Shown: positions 1 to 5,662 of the stretch, one piece after another
Layout: each line of letters opens with the position of its first letter
Position numbering within the stretch: position 1 is the first letter of the stretch
DNA from: Candidatus Gribaldobacteria bacterium
Lineage (GTDB): Bacteria > Patescibacteriota > Minisyncoccia > Minisyncoccales > CG1-02-41-26
Reading direction: 5' to 3'
NCBI GenBank assembly: GCA_026396775.1
Contig: JAPLWD010000087.1
Location: 2,732-12,479, forward strand
DNA length: 9,748 nucleotides
Made by a program: the position numbers and the translations under genes
Notes under the pieces: generated by a model
Told to the model about the DNA's origin: nothing
What the model saw: the letters and a program-made list of their open reading frames with translations, nothing else
The model's database searches: none

Positions 1-54
1 AGAGGTGGCAAAAGTCCATAAACTAAATTGATTAAATTCAAATTAAAAAGACTT

Positions 55-88
55 AAGCCTCTGAAGGTCAGAGGCTTTTGAGTTTTTT
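55..88 (+). terminator. Rho-independent terminator of an upstream gene outside the window
   Basis: A perfect 10-bp stem (55-64 pairing with 68-77, core GCCTCTGA/TCAGAGGC) with a 3-nt loop is followed by TTTT and, after three bases, six more T. This is a textbook intrinsic terminator for + strand transcription. The gene it serves ends in the first ~30 bases or before the window; all three + frames meet a stop by position 31, so the protein cannot be identified. Confidence 0.88.
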
Positions 89-108
89 GATTATCCCTCC
101 TTTATGAT
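78..108 (+). promoter_or_regulatory. Possible sigma-70-type promoter for the 40-codon small ORF
   Basis: TTGAGT (78-83) and TATGAT (103-108) are separated by 19 bp, which is longer than the ideal 17. The element overlaps the T tail of the preceding terminator and lies 33 nt before the small ORF start at 142. The -10 is reasonable and the spacing is poor, so this is tentative. Confidence 0.3.
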
Positions 109-141
109 AATTTGAAAAGGCAAAAACATAAGGAGAAAACA

Positions 142-264
142 ATGACGCCAGTGGATAGGGATAATGCTATCCATACGCTTATCTTATCGCCGGTGGTGAC
201 TGAAGGTGATATTGATTTGTTCATTTCTACTCCTTTAAATAAAAAGGTTGGCGATACTTGCTAA
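142..264 (+). CDS. Small hypothetical ORF, 40 aa
   Basis: The ATG at 142 is preceded by AGGAG (131-135) at 6-nt spacing, one of the best Shine-Dalgarno sites in the window, and the frame runs 40 codons to TAA. The product begins MTPVDRDNAI and ends VGDTC. It is mildly acidic, with no signal peptide, membrane segment or family that I recognise. The early coding region can form an 8-bp hairpin (151-158 with 167-174, one G-T pair). The ORF sits alone between a terminator and the thyX promoter, with no terminator separating it from thyX. It could be a leader peptide, a small protein, or a remnant of a longer gene. The support is the ribosome binding site and the placement, not homology. Confidence 0.4.
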   Translation: MTPVDRDNAIHTLILSPVVTEGDIDLFISTPLNKKVGDTC

Positions 265-298
265 TTTAATTATTACAACTCTTTAAATTTTTAGCAAG
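257..298. repeat. Inverted repeat overlapping the thyX -35 region
   Basis: CTTGCTAA (257-264) and TTAGCAAG (291-298) are exact reverse complements 26 bp apart. An inner pairing TTTAA (265-269) with TTAAA (283-287) can lengthen the stem across a 3-nt bulge. The left arm contains the stop codon of the small ORF and the right arm covers the likely -35 of thyX. It is not followed by a clean T run, so an operator or an attenuating hairpin fits better than a terminator. Confidence 0.4.
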
Positions 299-318
299 AT
301 AGGGTTTTGTGGTATAAT
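290..318 (+). promoter_or_regulatory. Promoter of thyX-murI (extended -10)
   Basis: A consensus TATAAT (313-318) carries an extended -10 TG at 310-311. The -35 is weak: TTTAGC (290-295) with 17-bp spacing, or TTAGCA (291-296) with 16. The predicted transcription start near 325 gives a leader of only about 20 nt before the thyX ATG. Confidence 0.7.
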
Positions 319-344
319 CAAACTAATAAAATTACTATAAAATT

Positions 345-959
345 ATGGAGATTATAAAGCCAAGTTTTGTGATTGAGGATAAAGTGGACGGCGAGAAAAT
401 GCTTGAAAATTTAGAGCGGTATGCTCGTACTTGCTATAAAAGCGAGGACAAAATAAAGCAAGGCACAGCTGGGCAATTTTTAGCTAATATAATAAGGTCA
501 GGTCACGAGTCTGTTATTGAACACGAAAAAATAACAGTCAGGGTGATTTGCGACAGGGGAGTAACTCACGAGATAGTCAGGCATAGGATTGCTTCTTATA
601 GTCAGGAGTCAACAAGGTATTGCGATTATGCACAAAAAGGGAGCTTGCAGGTGGTTGATCCGTTTTTCTTTGAGCAAGGCAGTGAAAAACGAAAAGTTTG
701 GGAACAGGCTATGCTTGACGCTGAAAACGCATACACAAAATTAAGGGAGCTAGGGGCATTGCCACAAGAAGCAAGAACAGTCTTGCCGCATTCTTTGAAA
801 ACAGAAATCGTAATAACTTATAATTTAAGAGAATGGAGGCATTTTTTTAAATTGAGGACCTCAAAAGCCTCTCACCCCCAAATGAGGGAAGTTGCTATTC
901 CGCTTTTAGTTGAATTTAAAAAATTGGTGCCTGTTATTTTTGATGACATAATTGTTTAA
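345..959 (+). CDS. thyX: Flavin-dependent thymidylate synthase ThyX
   Basis: ThyX makes dTMP from dUMP using methylene-tetrahydrofolate, with FAD/NADPH supplying the reductant, in the cytoplasm. The signature RHRxxSxxxxSxR is complete at residues 79-91 (R79-H80-R81, S84, S89, R91). The C-terminal part carries the family stretch REWRHFFKLR (163-171 region) followed by SKASHPQMRE. At 204 aa it is slightly short of many ThyX proteins but has both conserved regions, so it looks intact. The start is placed 26 nt after the extended -10 box; no Shine-Dalgarno sequence precedes the ATG, so initiation is probably on a short leader. murI follows after 12 nt. ThyX produces dihydrofolate-independent thymidylate, and organisms using it often lack ThyA, but that cannot be checked here. 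Confidence 0.97.
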   Translation: MEIIKPSFVIEDKVDGEKMLENLERYARTCYKSEDKIKQGTAGQFLANIIRSGHESVIEHEKITVRVICDRGVTHEIVRHRIASYSQESTRYCDYAQKGSLQVVDPFFFEQGSEKRKVWEQAMLDAENAYTKLRELGALPQEARTVLPHSLKTEIVITYNLREWRHFFKLRTSKASHPQMREVAIPLLVEFKKLVPVIFDDIIV

Positions 960-971
960 TAATTTTTTGTT

Positions 972-1796
972 ATGAGAGGAAATAAAGACTGTCCGATTGG
1001 GGTGTTTGATTCGGGGTTTGGGGGTTTGGAGATTTTAAAGCAAGTCGTTAAGTGCTTGCCCCAATATGACTATGTTTATTTAGGGGACACTGCTAGAACT
1101 CCTTACGGATCAAGAAGCCAAGAAGTGATCTTAAAATTTACCCAGCAAGCCGTAGATTTTTTATTTCAACAGGGTTGCCACCTAGTTATTTTAGCTTGCA
1201 ATACCGCATCAGCAGAAGCTTTATGCAAAATTCAGCAAGGTTACTTACCAAAATATTATCCTCAAAGAAGGGTTTTGGGGGTGATTATACCGGCGGTAGA
1301 AAAAGCTGTTGAGGTTAGTCAAACTGGCCGAATTGGGGTTGTTGGTACAGAAGGCACGATTACCTCTTTGGCTTTTGAACGAGAAATTTTAAAGCTTAAT
1401 CCAAAGATAAAGGTTTTTCAAAAGGCTTGCCCCTTGTTGGTGCCGATTGTGGAAAATGGCGAATCTAAATCAGCAATAGCGAACTTAGCTATCAAAAATT
1501 ATTTAAAGCCGCTTTTGCTGAAGAAAATTGATACTTTAATTTTAGGTTGCACCCATTATGGATTTTTAGAGAAAAAGATTAAAAAGATTGTTGGCTCTCA
1601 AATTACGATTATCAGTGAAGGCAAGGTGGTGGCTGATAAATTAAAAGATTACTTGTTGCGTCACCCAGAAATTGAACAGCAAATTAAAAAAACTGGGCAA
1701 CGCCAGTTTTTTACCACGGATTTAAACGATAAGTTTCAAAAGCTCGGTAGCTTATTTTTTGGGCAACCAATTAAACCTCAAAAAATAGAATTGTAG
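972..1796 (+). CDS. murI: Glutamate racemase MurI
   Basis: MurI converts L-glutamate to D-glutamate for peptidoglycan stem peptides. The two catalytic cysteines are present: C76 in LACNTAS and C193 in LGCTHYG. The N-terminal IGVFDSGFGG (9-18) and LGDTARTPYG (37-46) substrate-binding motifs are also intact. The length of 274 aa is normal. It begins 12 nt after thyX and is probably co-transcribed with it. No Shine-Dalgarno sequence precedes the ATG; a GAGAGG lies just inside the gene, but no downstream start would keep the IGVFDSG strand properly led, so 972 is retained. Its 3' part contains a perfect hairpin flanked by A and T runs at 1687-1712, listed separately. The stop lies 6 nt from the convergent nagB-like gene. 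Confidence 0.97.
   Translation: MRGNKDCPIGVFDSGFGGLEILKQVVKCLPQYDYVYLGDTARTPYGSRSQEVILKFTQQAVDFLFQQGCHLVILACNTASAEALCKIQQGYLPKYYPQRRVLGVIIPAVEKAVEVSQTGRIGVVGTEGTITSLAFEREILKLNPKIKVFQKACPLLVPIVENGESKSAIANLAIKNYLKPLLLKKIDTLILGCTHYGFLEKKIKKIVGSQITIISEGKVVADKLKDYLLRHPEIEQQIKKTGQRQFFTTDLNDKFQKLGSLFFGQPIKPQKIEL
1687..1712 (-). terminator. Symmetric hairpin inside murI; candidate terminator for the convergent nagB-like transcript
   Basis: AAAAAACTGG (1687-1696) pairs perfectly with CCAGTTTTTT (1703-1712) around a 6-nt loop. Read on either strand it is a GC-core stem ending in six T. It lies within the murI coding sequence (codons for KKTGQRQFF), about 90 nt past the stop of the minus-strand gene. 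That gene has no other GC-containing hairpin downstream. On the + strand it could also stop untranslated murI mRNA. Confidence 0.5.
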
Positions 1797-1797
1797 C

Positions 1798-1818
1798 TAA
1801 AATTAATCAATAATTTTA
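1798..1818. terminator. A/T-only hairpin between the convergent gene ends
   Basis: TAAAATTA (1798-1805) and TAATTTTA (1811-1818) form an 8-bp stem with a 5-nt loop between the stops of murI and the minus-strand gene, overlapping the latter's last codons. With no G-C pair it would be a weak terminator in either direction. Confidence 0.25.
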
Positions 1819-3650
1819 AAGGCTTCGATGGCTTCGTAATTGCCTAAACCATAGAGATTAAGTAGTGCGGCGGTGGCTTTGTTGCGCATCTCGGCTCGTT
1901 GCGAAAATTCTAAATCGCTGGAGACAGGCAAAGGGGGAGTGTCTTTTTGAGATTGATGGCGGAAAATACTTTGTCGTTTAGTTTCTGCTTCTTCTTTGGT
2001 AAAGGGGATAAAAACATTAGCTTCTAAGGGGTGGTATTCTTGCCAGGCTCCCCTGTAATACCAAGTTTGAACTTTGTTGGGGTATTGAGTCAAAGCTTGC
2101 TTAATCGCTGATAGGCAAAGGCGGTGAGTGCCGTGGGGATCATTTAAGTCATCGGCTGCAAAAATGATATCGGGTTGGTACTTGCTTAAAATACCAAGCA
2201 CAATTTGAATGTCATTGGGGGTGACGGGCATTTTTTTGGCTCCCCCGGTTCGATAAAATGGCATTTCTAAAAATTCATACTGTTTAACGCCTAAAAATTC
2301 GCAGGCCGAAATAGCTTCAACCATCCGGATAACGGTTTTAACTTTTAAAACTTCGGGGCTGTCTAATGATCCAAAAGGCAAGCCTTTTTTAGTTTGTAAG
2401 AATTGATGGATACTTTCGCGAATACTTTTAAATTTATCTTCAAAGTCAAAAGCTAGATGCACTTTTTCTAATTGCAACAGAAAGTTTTCAACCGCGTAGT
2501 CGAAAACCGCGGTGTAGCCTGGAGTCATATAAATAGTAATGATTTCGTTTTGATTGGCTACTAATTTTTTTAAGGTAGCTCCTAAAGAGATCACATCGTC
2601 ATCAGGGTGGGGGGCAAATACCACAATTTTTTTGCGTTGGGGCAGGTCTTGCTCATTTTTTATCTTAACTAAAAGGCTCTGGTGAATATTAGCAAGTAAT
2701 TCAGCTAGAGAATGCTGGGTTGCAAGCTCTGACATTTGATTATCAATTAAGTCTTGCTCGGTAATTTTTAAAATAGGCGTGGCTAGCCTTTGAGCTAAAT
2801 AGCAAATTGCTTTTTTAACCGCTAGCGGATTGTTCCAATTGGCTTCACCTGCTACTAGCCAAGGGGTTTTAATGCGGGTTAGCTCACTGGCTGATGCCTC
2901 ATCGGCAAAAATAGTGGCGTGAGAGTGTTCTTGTAGGTGCGAAGCTGCCACTTTGTTAGTGATTTCGCCTTCAACTGTTTCTTGAATAATTTTAGCTTTG
3001 TGATCACCCCGAGCAATTAAAATTATCTCTTTGGCTTCTAAAATAGTGGCAATGCCCATAGTTAAAGCAAAATGGGGTACATATTTTAATTCAGCGAAGT
3101 CAGATAAGGCATCCTTTCTAGTTATTTCGTCTAGAGTAATTAAGCGGGTTCTAGAATCCATTGGATATCCAGGCTCATTAAAGCCAATATGGCCATCTCG
3201 GCCAATGCCTAAAATTTGAATATCGATTCCACCTGCTTGTTTGATAGCTTGTTCATAATTAGAGCAAGCTTGTTCAATTTGGTCTTGTGGAGTTAGGCCA
3301 TCGGGAATATGGATATTTTCTTTGGGGATATCCAAGTAATTAAATAGATTTTCAAACATAAAACGGTGGTAGCTACGATGTTCGTCAGCAGGCAAACCGC
3401 AATATTCATCTAGGTTAAAGGTAATAACCCTTTGAAAACTTAAACCTTCTTCTTGGTGGATTCTAACTAGCTCGCGGTACACATCTAACGGGGTGTGGCC
3501 GGTTGCTAAACCTAGCACGGTATTCTTGTTATTCGTGTTGTTTTGCTGGATTTTTTGGGCAACTAAGCGAGCAATTTCCAGCGAGAGCGCTTGGCTGTCG
3601 TTGGGGAAAATTCGCACTGGAATTTTTTCAAGTGATTTTTTATCAAGCAT
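1803..3650 (-). CDS. nagB: Glucosamine-6-phosphate deaminase (NagB-like) fused to a PIG-L-type deacetylase, 615 aa
   Basis: This is a two-domain protein. Residues ~10-300 are a NagB-type sugar-phosphate isomerase/deaminase, converting glucosamine-6-phosphate to fructose-6-phosphate plus ammonia. Visible are LGLATGHTP (46-54), FNLDEY with D81 and E82, and IGRDGHIGFNEPG with D152, H154 and E159. Residues ~340-615 are a PIG-L/LmbE-type domain with the metal-binding HPDDDV (348-353) and DPHGTHR (504-510) motifs, as in zinc-dependent N-acetylglucosaminyl deacetylases. Combined deacetylation and deamination of an amino-sugar derivative is inferred, not shown. Fusions of this layout and size are known, particularly in Bacteroidetes-like genomes. 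An open frame extends upstream to 3755 (35 extra residues), but a good promoter at 3676-3704 lies inside that extension, and alignment to the family begins near residue 8 of the shorter form. No Shine-Dalgarno sequence precedes 3650. The end is convergent with murI. Confidence 0.93.
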   Translation of the reverse strand: MLDKKSLEKIPVRIFPNDSQALSLEIARLVAQKIQQNNTNNKNTVLGLATGHTPLDVYRELVRIHQEEGLSFQRVITFNLDEYCGLPADEHRSYHRFMFENLFNYLDIPKENIHIPDGLTPQDQIEQACSNYEQAIKQAGGIDIQILGIGRDGHIGFNEPGYPMDSRTRLITLDEITRKDALSDFAELKYVPHFALTMGIATILEAKEIILIARGDHKAKIIQETVEGEITNKVAASHLQEHSHATIFADEASASELTRIKTPWLVAGEANWNNPLAVKKAICYLAQRLATPILKITEQDLIDNQMSELATQHSLAELLANIHQSLLVKIKNEQDLPQRKKIVVFAPHPDDDVISLGATLKKLVANQNEIITIYMTPGYTAVFDYAVENFLLQLEKVHLAFDFEDKFKSIRESIHQFLQTKKGLPFGSLDSPEVLKVKTVIRMVEAISACEFLGVKQYEFLEMPFYRTGGAKKMPVTPNDIQIVLGILSKYQPDIIFAADDLNDPHGTHRLCLSAIKQALTQYPNKVQTWYYRGAWQEYHPLEANVFIPFTKEEAETKRQSIFRHQSQKDTPPLPVSSDLEFSQRAEMRNKATAALLNLYGLGNYEAIEAFKIID

Positions 3651-3675
3651 ATTTTGCAGTATTAGAACAATTTTT

Positions 3676-3704
3676 ATTGTAGACCCAACTTCACTAAAAC
3701 TCAA
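3676..3704 (-). promoter_or_regulatory. Promoter of the nagB-like fusion gene
   Basis: On the minus strand TTGAGT (3704-3699) and TACAAT (3681-3676) are separated by exactly 17 bp, close to the sigma-70 consensus. Transcription would start near 3669, leaving about 19 nt before the ATG at 3650. This decides the start codon, because the longer frame would begin upstream of the transcript. Confidence 0.72.
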
Positions 3705-3793
3705 TATTTCAGGTGGCTTTGTGTTAGCACTTGACTTTTTTGGGAGAGGGAGCAAAATAATAGTTGAGGTTGTTATTGATCGATCTTTTTATT

Positions 3794-3815
3794 TTACGCA
3801 CAGAAATGTGTGTAA
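3794..3815. repeat. Hairpin with GAAA tetraloop in the intergenic region
   Basis: TTACGCACA (3794-3802) pairs with TGTGTGTAA (3807-3815), a 9-bp stem with one G-T pair and a GNRA-type GAAA loop. It lies between the divergent nagB-like promoter and the small-ORF unit. It is not followed by a T run on either strand, so it is not an obvious terminator. It could be an operator or an RNA element. The rest of 3705-3903 shows no gene I can support. Confidence 0.35.
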
Positions 3816-3915
3816 TCAAAAATGGGGGAGTTGGGGATGTCAAAAAGTTTGAAACTGCCTTCTTTTTTTCGGGTTTATTCCTTAAGTCATAGTAACATTT
3901 TAATGAGGGTTTAAA

Positions 3916-4089
3916 ATGGGAGCACATTTACGATCAATGTTGGGGCATAATCTTAGTGGAGTTATTCAACGAAACAACGATTATGTCCTTAGGCGTGTTA
4001 TCGCTGAAGAAGATAAGAAAATAAGGGATAAAAGAAAGGAAGAAAAGGAGAAGAGGCATGGGCAAACGAAAGAGCGGGACAGAAGATAA
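3916..4089 (+). CDS. Small hypothetical protein, 57 aa, highly charged C-terminus
   Basis: The ATG at 3916 follows GAGGG at about 6-nt spacing, and the frame runs 57 codons to TAA. The first ~28 residues are mixed (beginning MGAHLRSMLGHN). Residues 29-57 are dominated by Lys, Arg and Glu (for example EEDKKIRDKRKEEKEKR), probably a charged helix. There is no membrane segment or signal peptide, and I do not recognise the family. The 3' end overlaps the next small ORF by 32 nt in another frame. I see no convincing promoter. Support comes from the ribosome binding site, the linked second ORF with its own site, and a terminator downstream at 4316-4337. Confidence 0.45.
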   Translation: MGAHLRSMLGHNLSGVIQRNNDYVLRRVIAEEDKKIRDKRKEEKEKRHGQTKERDRR

Positions 4090-4210
4090 TATCGGTGGCG
4101 TTATAAAGACTAATAGCGAAAAGCCGGTGGTAAATTACGGTGAAAGACCAGGCATTCCGCTCGAGACAAGAAATGTCAGAAAATCAATTAAGCTTATAAG
4201 GGGGAAGTGA
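4058..4210 (+). CDS. Small hypothetical basic protein, 50 aa
   Basis: The ATG at 4058 is preceded by GGAG (4047-4050) at 7-nt spacing, and the purine-rich site lies inside the end of the preceding small ORF. The frame runs 50 codons to TGA. The product begins MGKRKSGTED and ends KLIRGK, is basic, has no hydrophobic segment, and is not a family I recognise. The overlap with the upstream small ORF suggests translational coupling. It is shorter than usual gene-calling limits and could be missed. Random occurrence is possible, but two consecutive short frames each with a Shine-Dalgarno sequence and a shared terminator make a real unit plausible. Confidence 0.42.
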   Translation: MGKRKSGTEDNIGGVIKTNSEKPVVNYGERPGIPLETRNVRKSIKLIRGK

Positions 4211-4267
4211 TTTTTCCAGGCGTGCTGTCCAGGAAAGATTTAATCCACAATAGGTAACTAAACAAAA

Positions 4268-4306
4268 GATGAATGCTTTAACCTTAAAAAAGTTAAAGCA
4301 TTCATC
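4268..4306. repeat. Perfect 15-bp inverted repeat upstream of the gdhA promoter
   Basis: GATGAATGCTTTAAC (4268-4282) and GTTAAAGCATTCATC (4292-4306) are exact complements around a 9-nt A-rich loop. On the minus strand the stem is followed by TTTTGTTT, resembling a terminator for leftward transcription, but no minus-strand gene enters from the right. On the + strand there is no T run. It lies between the small-ORF pair and a + strand terminator. Confidence 0.75.
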
Positions 4307-4315
4307 GAAAATATT

Positions 4316-4337
4316 TCGGGCTGGGGCTCGATTTTTT
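4316..4337 (+). terminator. Rho-independent terminator ahead of gdhA
   Basis: TCGGGC (4316-4321) pairs with GCTCGA (4326-4331), including one G-T pair, around a TGGG loop and is followed by six T (4332-4337). It ends + strand transcription from the small-ORF unit immediately before the gdhA promoter. The stem is short but GC-rich. Confidence 0.62.
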
Positions 4338-4338
4338 G

Positions 4339-4366
4339 TTGTAAAAAGGTTAAAAAAAGGTATAAT
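4339..4366 (+). promoter_or_regulatory. Promoter of the gdhA-iscS-nifU operon
   Basis: A consensus TATAAT (4361-4366) has TTGTAA (4339-4344) 16 bp upstream; TTGTTG at 4336-4341 with 19 bp is the alternative. Transcription from about 4373 leaves some 17 nt before the gdhA ATG. The -35 abuts the T run of the preceding terminator. Confidence 0.75.
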
Positions 4367-4389
4367 AATATCGTTAACATAGAAAAAAT

Positions 4390-5652
4390 ATGAATATTTG
4401 CGATACAACTTGCACTCGGTGTTGTACTAAATGTAATCAACATTTGGCTAAAGTGGCAGCCAAACTGTCTTTAAACACAGCTGAAATTGCTTTATTACAA
4501 AAGCCTAAAAGAGTTTTAACTTTTACTATTCCATTAAGAAAGGATTCAGGTGAAATGGCTTTTTATAATGGCTACCGGGTGCAATACAACGATGCCTTAG
4601 GTCCTACAAAGGGTGGTATTCGGTTTCATCAGCATGTGGATTTAGAAGAGGTAAGCACATTAGCTTTTTTAATGGCTTTAAAGTGCTCGTTAGCGGATTT
4701 ACCTTTTGGGGGCGCCAAGGGCGGGATTGAAATTGATCCTTATACTTTATCGAAAAATGAACTAGAAAGATTATCGCGGGGGTATATTAGGGAAACCTCT
4801 AATTTTATTGGGCCGGCCATTGATATCCCTGCTCCAGATGTGAATACCAATGAGCAAATTATGGCTTGGATGGTAGATGAATATTCTAAAATTAAAGGCC
4901 AATTTACGCCAGCGGTAATTACCGGTAAACCCTTGGAGATGGGCGGATCCAAAGGCAGAGTGGTGGCGACAGCTTTAGGCGGATGTTTTATTGTTAAGGA
5001 GTTATCTAAGCTGAAAGGCTGGGAAGCTGAAAAAATTAAAGTGGTGGTGCAGGGCTTTGGGAATGTTGGCTCTAATATCGCTAAAATTTTACACGAATGG
5101 GGGTATCAAATTGTGGCGATTAGCGACGAAAAGAGTGCTTTTTATAATCCTAATGGCTTAGATATTAAAAATATTATTCATAGCCAAGTTAATAAAGGCT
5201 TTTTACCAGATGAAATTGAGGGAGCCGAAAAAATTTCGAATACCGAGCTTTTGGAATTGAATTGCGACATTTTAATTCCTGCAGCTGTGTGTTGCCAAAT
5301 CAATCAAAAAAATGCTGAAAAAATTAAAGCCAAGGTGGTTTTGGAAATGGCCAACGACCCTACTGATGCAATAGCAGATGAAATTTTGTTTCAGCGCGGT
5401 ATTGAAGTTGTGCCAGACATTTTAGCTAATAGTGGCGGAGTAATTGTGAGCTATTTTGAATGGGCGCAAAACTCGGGCAATGATTACTGGACCGAGGAAA
5501 AGGTTTTTAAAAAGTTGGAAGAAAAAATTACCAAGGCCTTTGAAAATGTTTGGGAAAAACGGCAACAAGAAAATTGTAGCCTAAGGCTAGCCAGCCATAT
5601 TTTAGCGGTTGAACGAATTATAGTAGCCGAAAAACTTAGGGGCAATCTTTAA
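4390..5652 (+). CDS. gdhA: Glutamate dehydrogenase (Glu/Leu/Phe/Val family) with Cys-rich N-terminus
   Basis: This enzyme interconverts glutamate with 2-oxoglutarate and ammonia using NAD(P)H. The substrate-binding GPTKGGIRFH (71-80) and the family signature LPFGGAKGGI (104-113, with K110) are present. So are GPAIDIPAPDVNTN (141-154) and the Rossmann loop QGFGNVGSN (221-229). The length of 420 aa is normal. The usual 'EGANGPT' segment reads EMANDPT (319-325). The first 15 residues are odd: cysteines at 4, 8, 11, 12 and 15 (CDTTCTRCCTKC) replace the ordinary leader found before the QHLAKVAAKL helix. The start is supported by the promoter 23 nt upstream; it is the first ATG of the transcript and the next in-frame Met is at residue 56. 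There is no clear Shine-Dalgarno sequence. The gene heads a tight operon with the methyltransferase 10 nt downstream. Coenzyme preference cannot be read safely. Confidence 0.95.
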   Translation: MNICDTTCTRCCTKCNQHLAKVAAKLSLNTAEIALLQKPKRVLTFTIPLRKDSGEMAFYNGYRVQYNDALGPTKGGIRFHQHVDLEEVSTLAFLMALKCSLADLPFGGAKGGIEIDPYTLSKNELERLSRGYIRETSNFIGPAIDIPAPDVNTNEQIMAWMVDEYSKIKGQFTPAVITGKPLEMGGSKGRVVATALGGCFIVKELSKLKGWEAEKIKVVVQGFGNVGSNIAKILHEWGYQIVAISDEKSAFYNPNGLDIKNIIHSQVNKGFLPDEIEGAEKISNTELLELNCDILIPAAVCCQINQKNAEKIKAKVVLEMANDPTDAIADEILFQRGIEVVPDILANSGGVIVSYFEWAQNSGNDYWTEEKVFKKLEEKITKAFENVWEKRQQENCSLRLASHILAVERIIVAEKLRGNL

Positions 5653-5662
5653 TTAAGGTAAT

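Noticed and set aside
1..31. 3' end of an upstream + strand gene
   Set aside because: The terminator at 55-88 implies one, but all three + frames reach a stop by position 31 and each leaves fewer than ten residues, so neither frame nor product can be chosen.
3651..3755. N-terminal extension of the nagB-like protein
   Set aside because: The frame is open, but it contains a well-spaced promoter and does not align with the start of the family.
3722..3760. TTAGCAC followed by TTGACT, resembling a CIRCE/HrcA operator and a + strand promoter
   Set aside because: The required GAGTGCTAA arm is absent, the -10 candidates are poor or badly spaced, and no heat-shock gene follows.
3493..3852. 119-codon + strand frame antisense to the nagB-like gene
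   Set aside because: It has no ribosome binding site, an unnatural composition and lies opposite a clear gene; it is a shadow.
4184..4443. Minus-strand frames of 61 and 74 codons opposite the gdhA promoter
   Set aside because: They run through the inverted repeat, terminator and promoter of the + strand, are Phe/Tyr/Ile-rich as expected of A/T-rich noncoding DNA, and resemble no known family.
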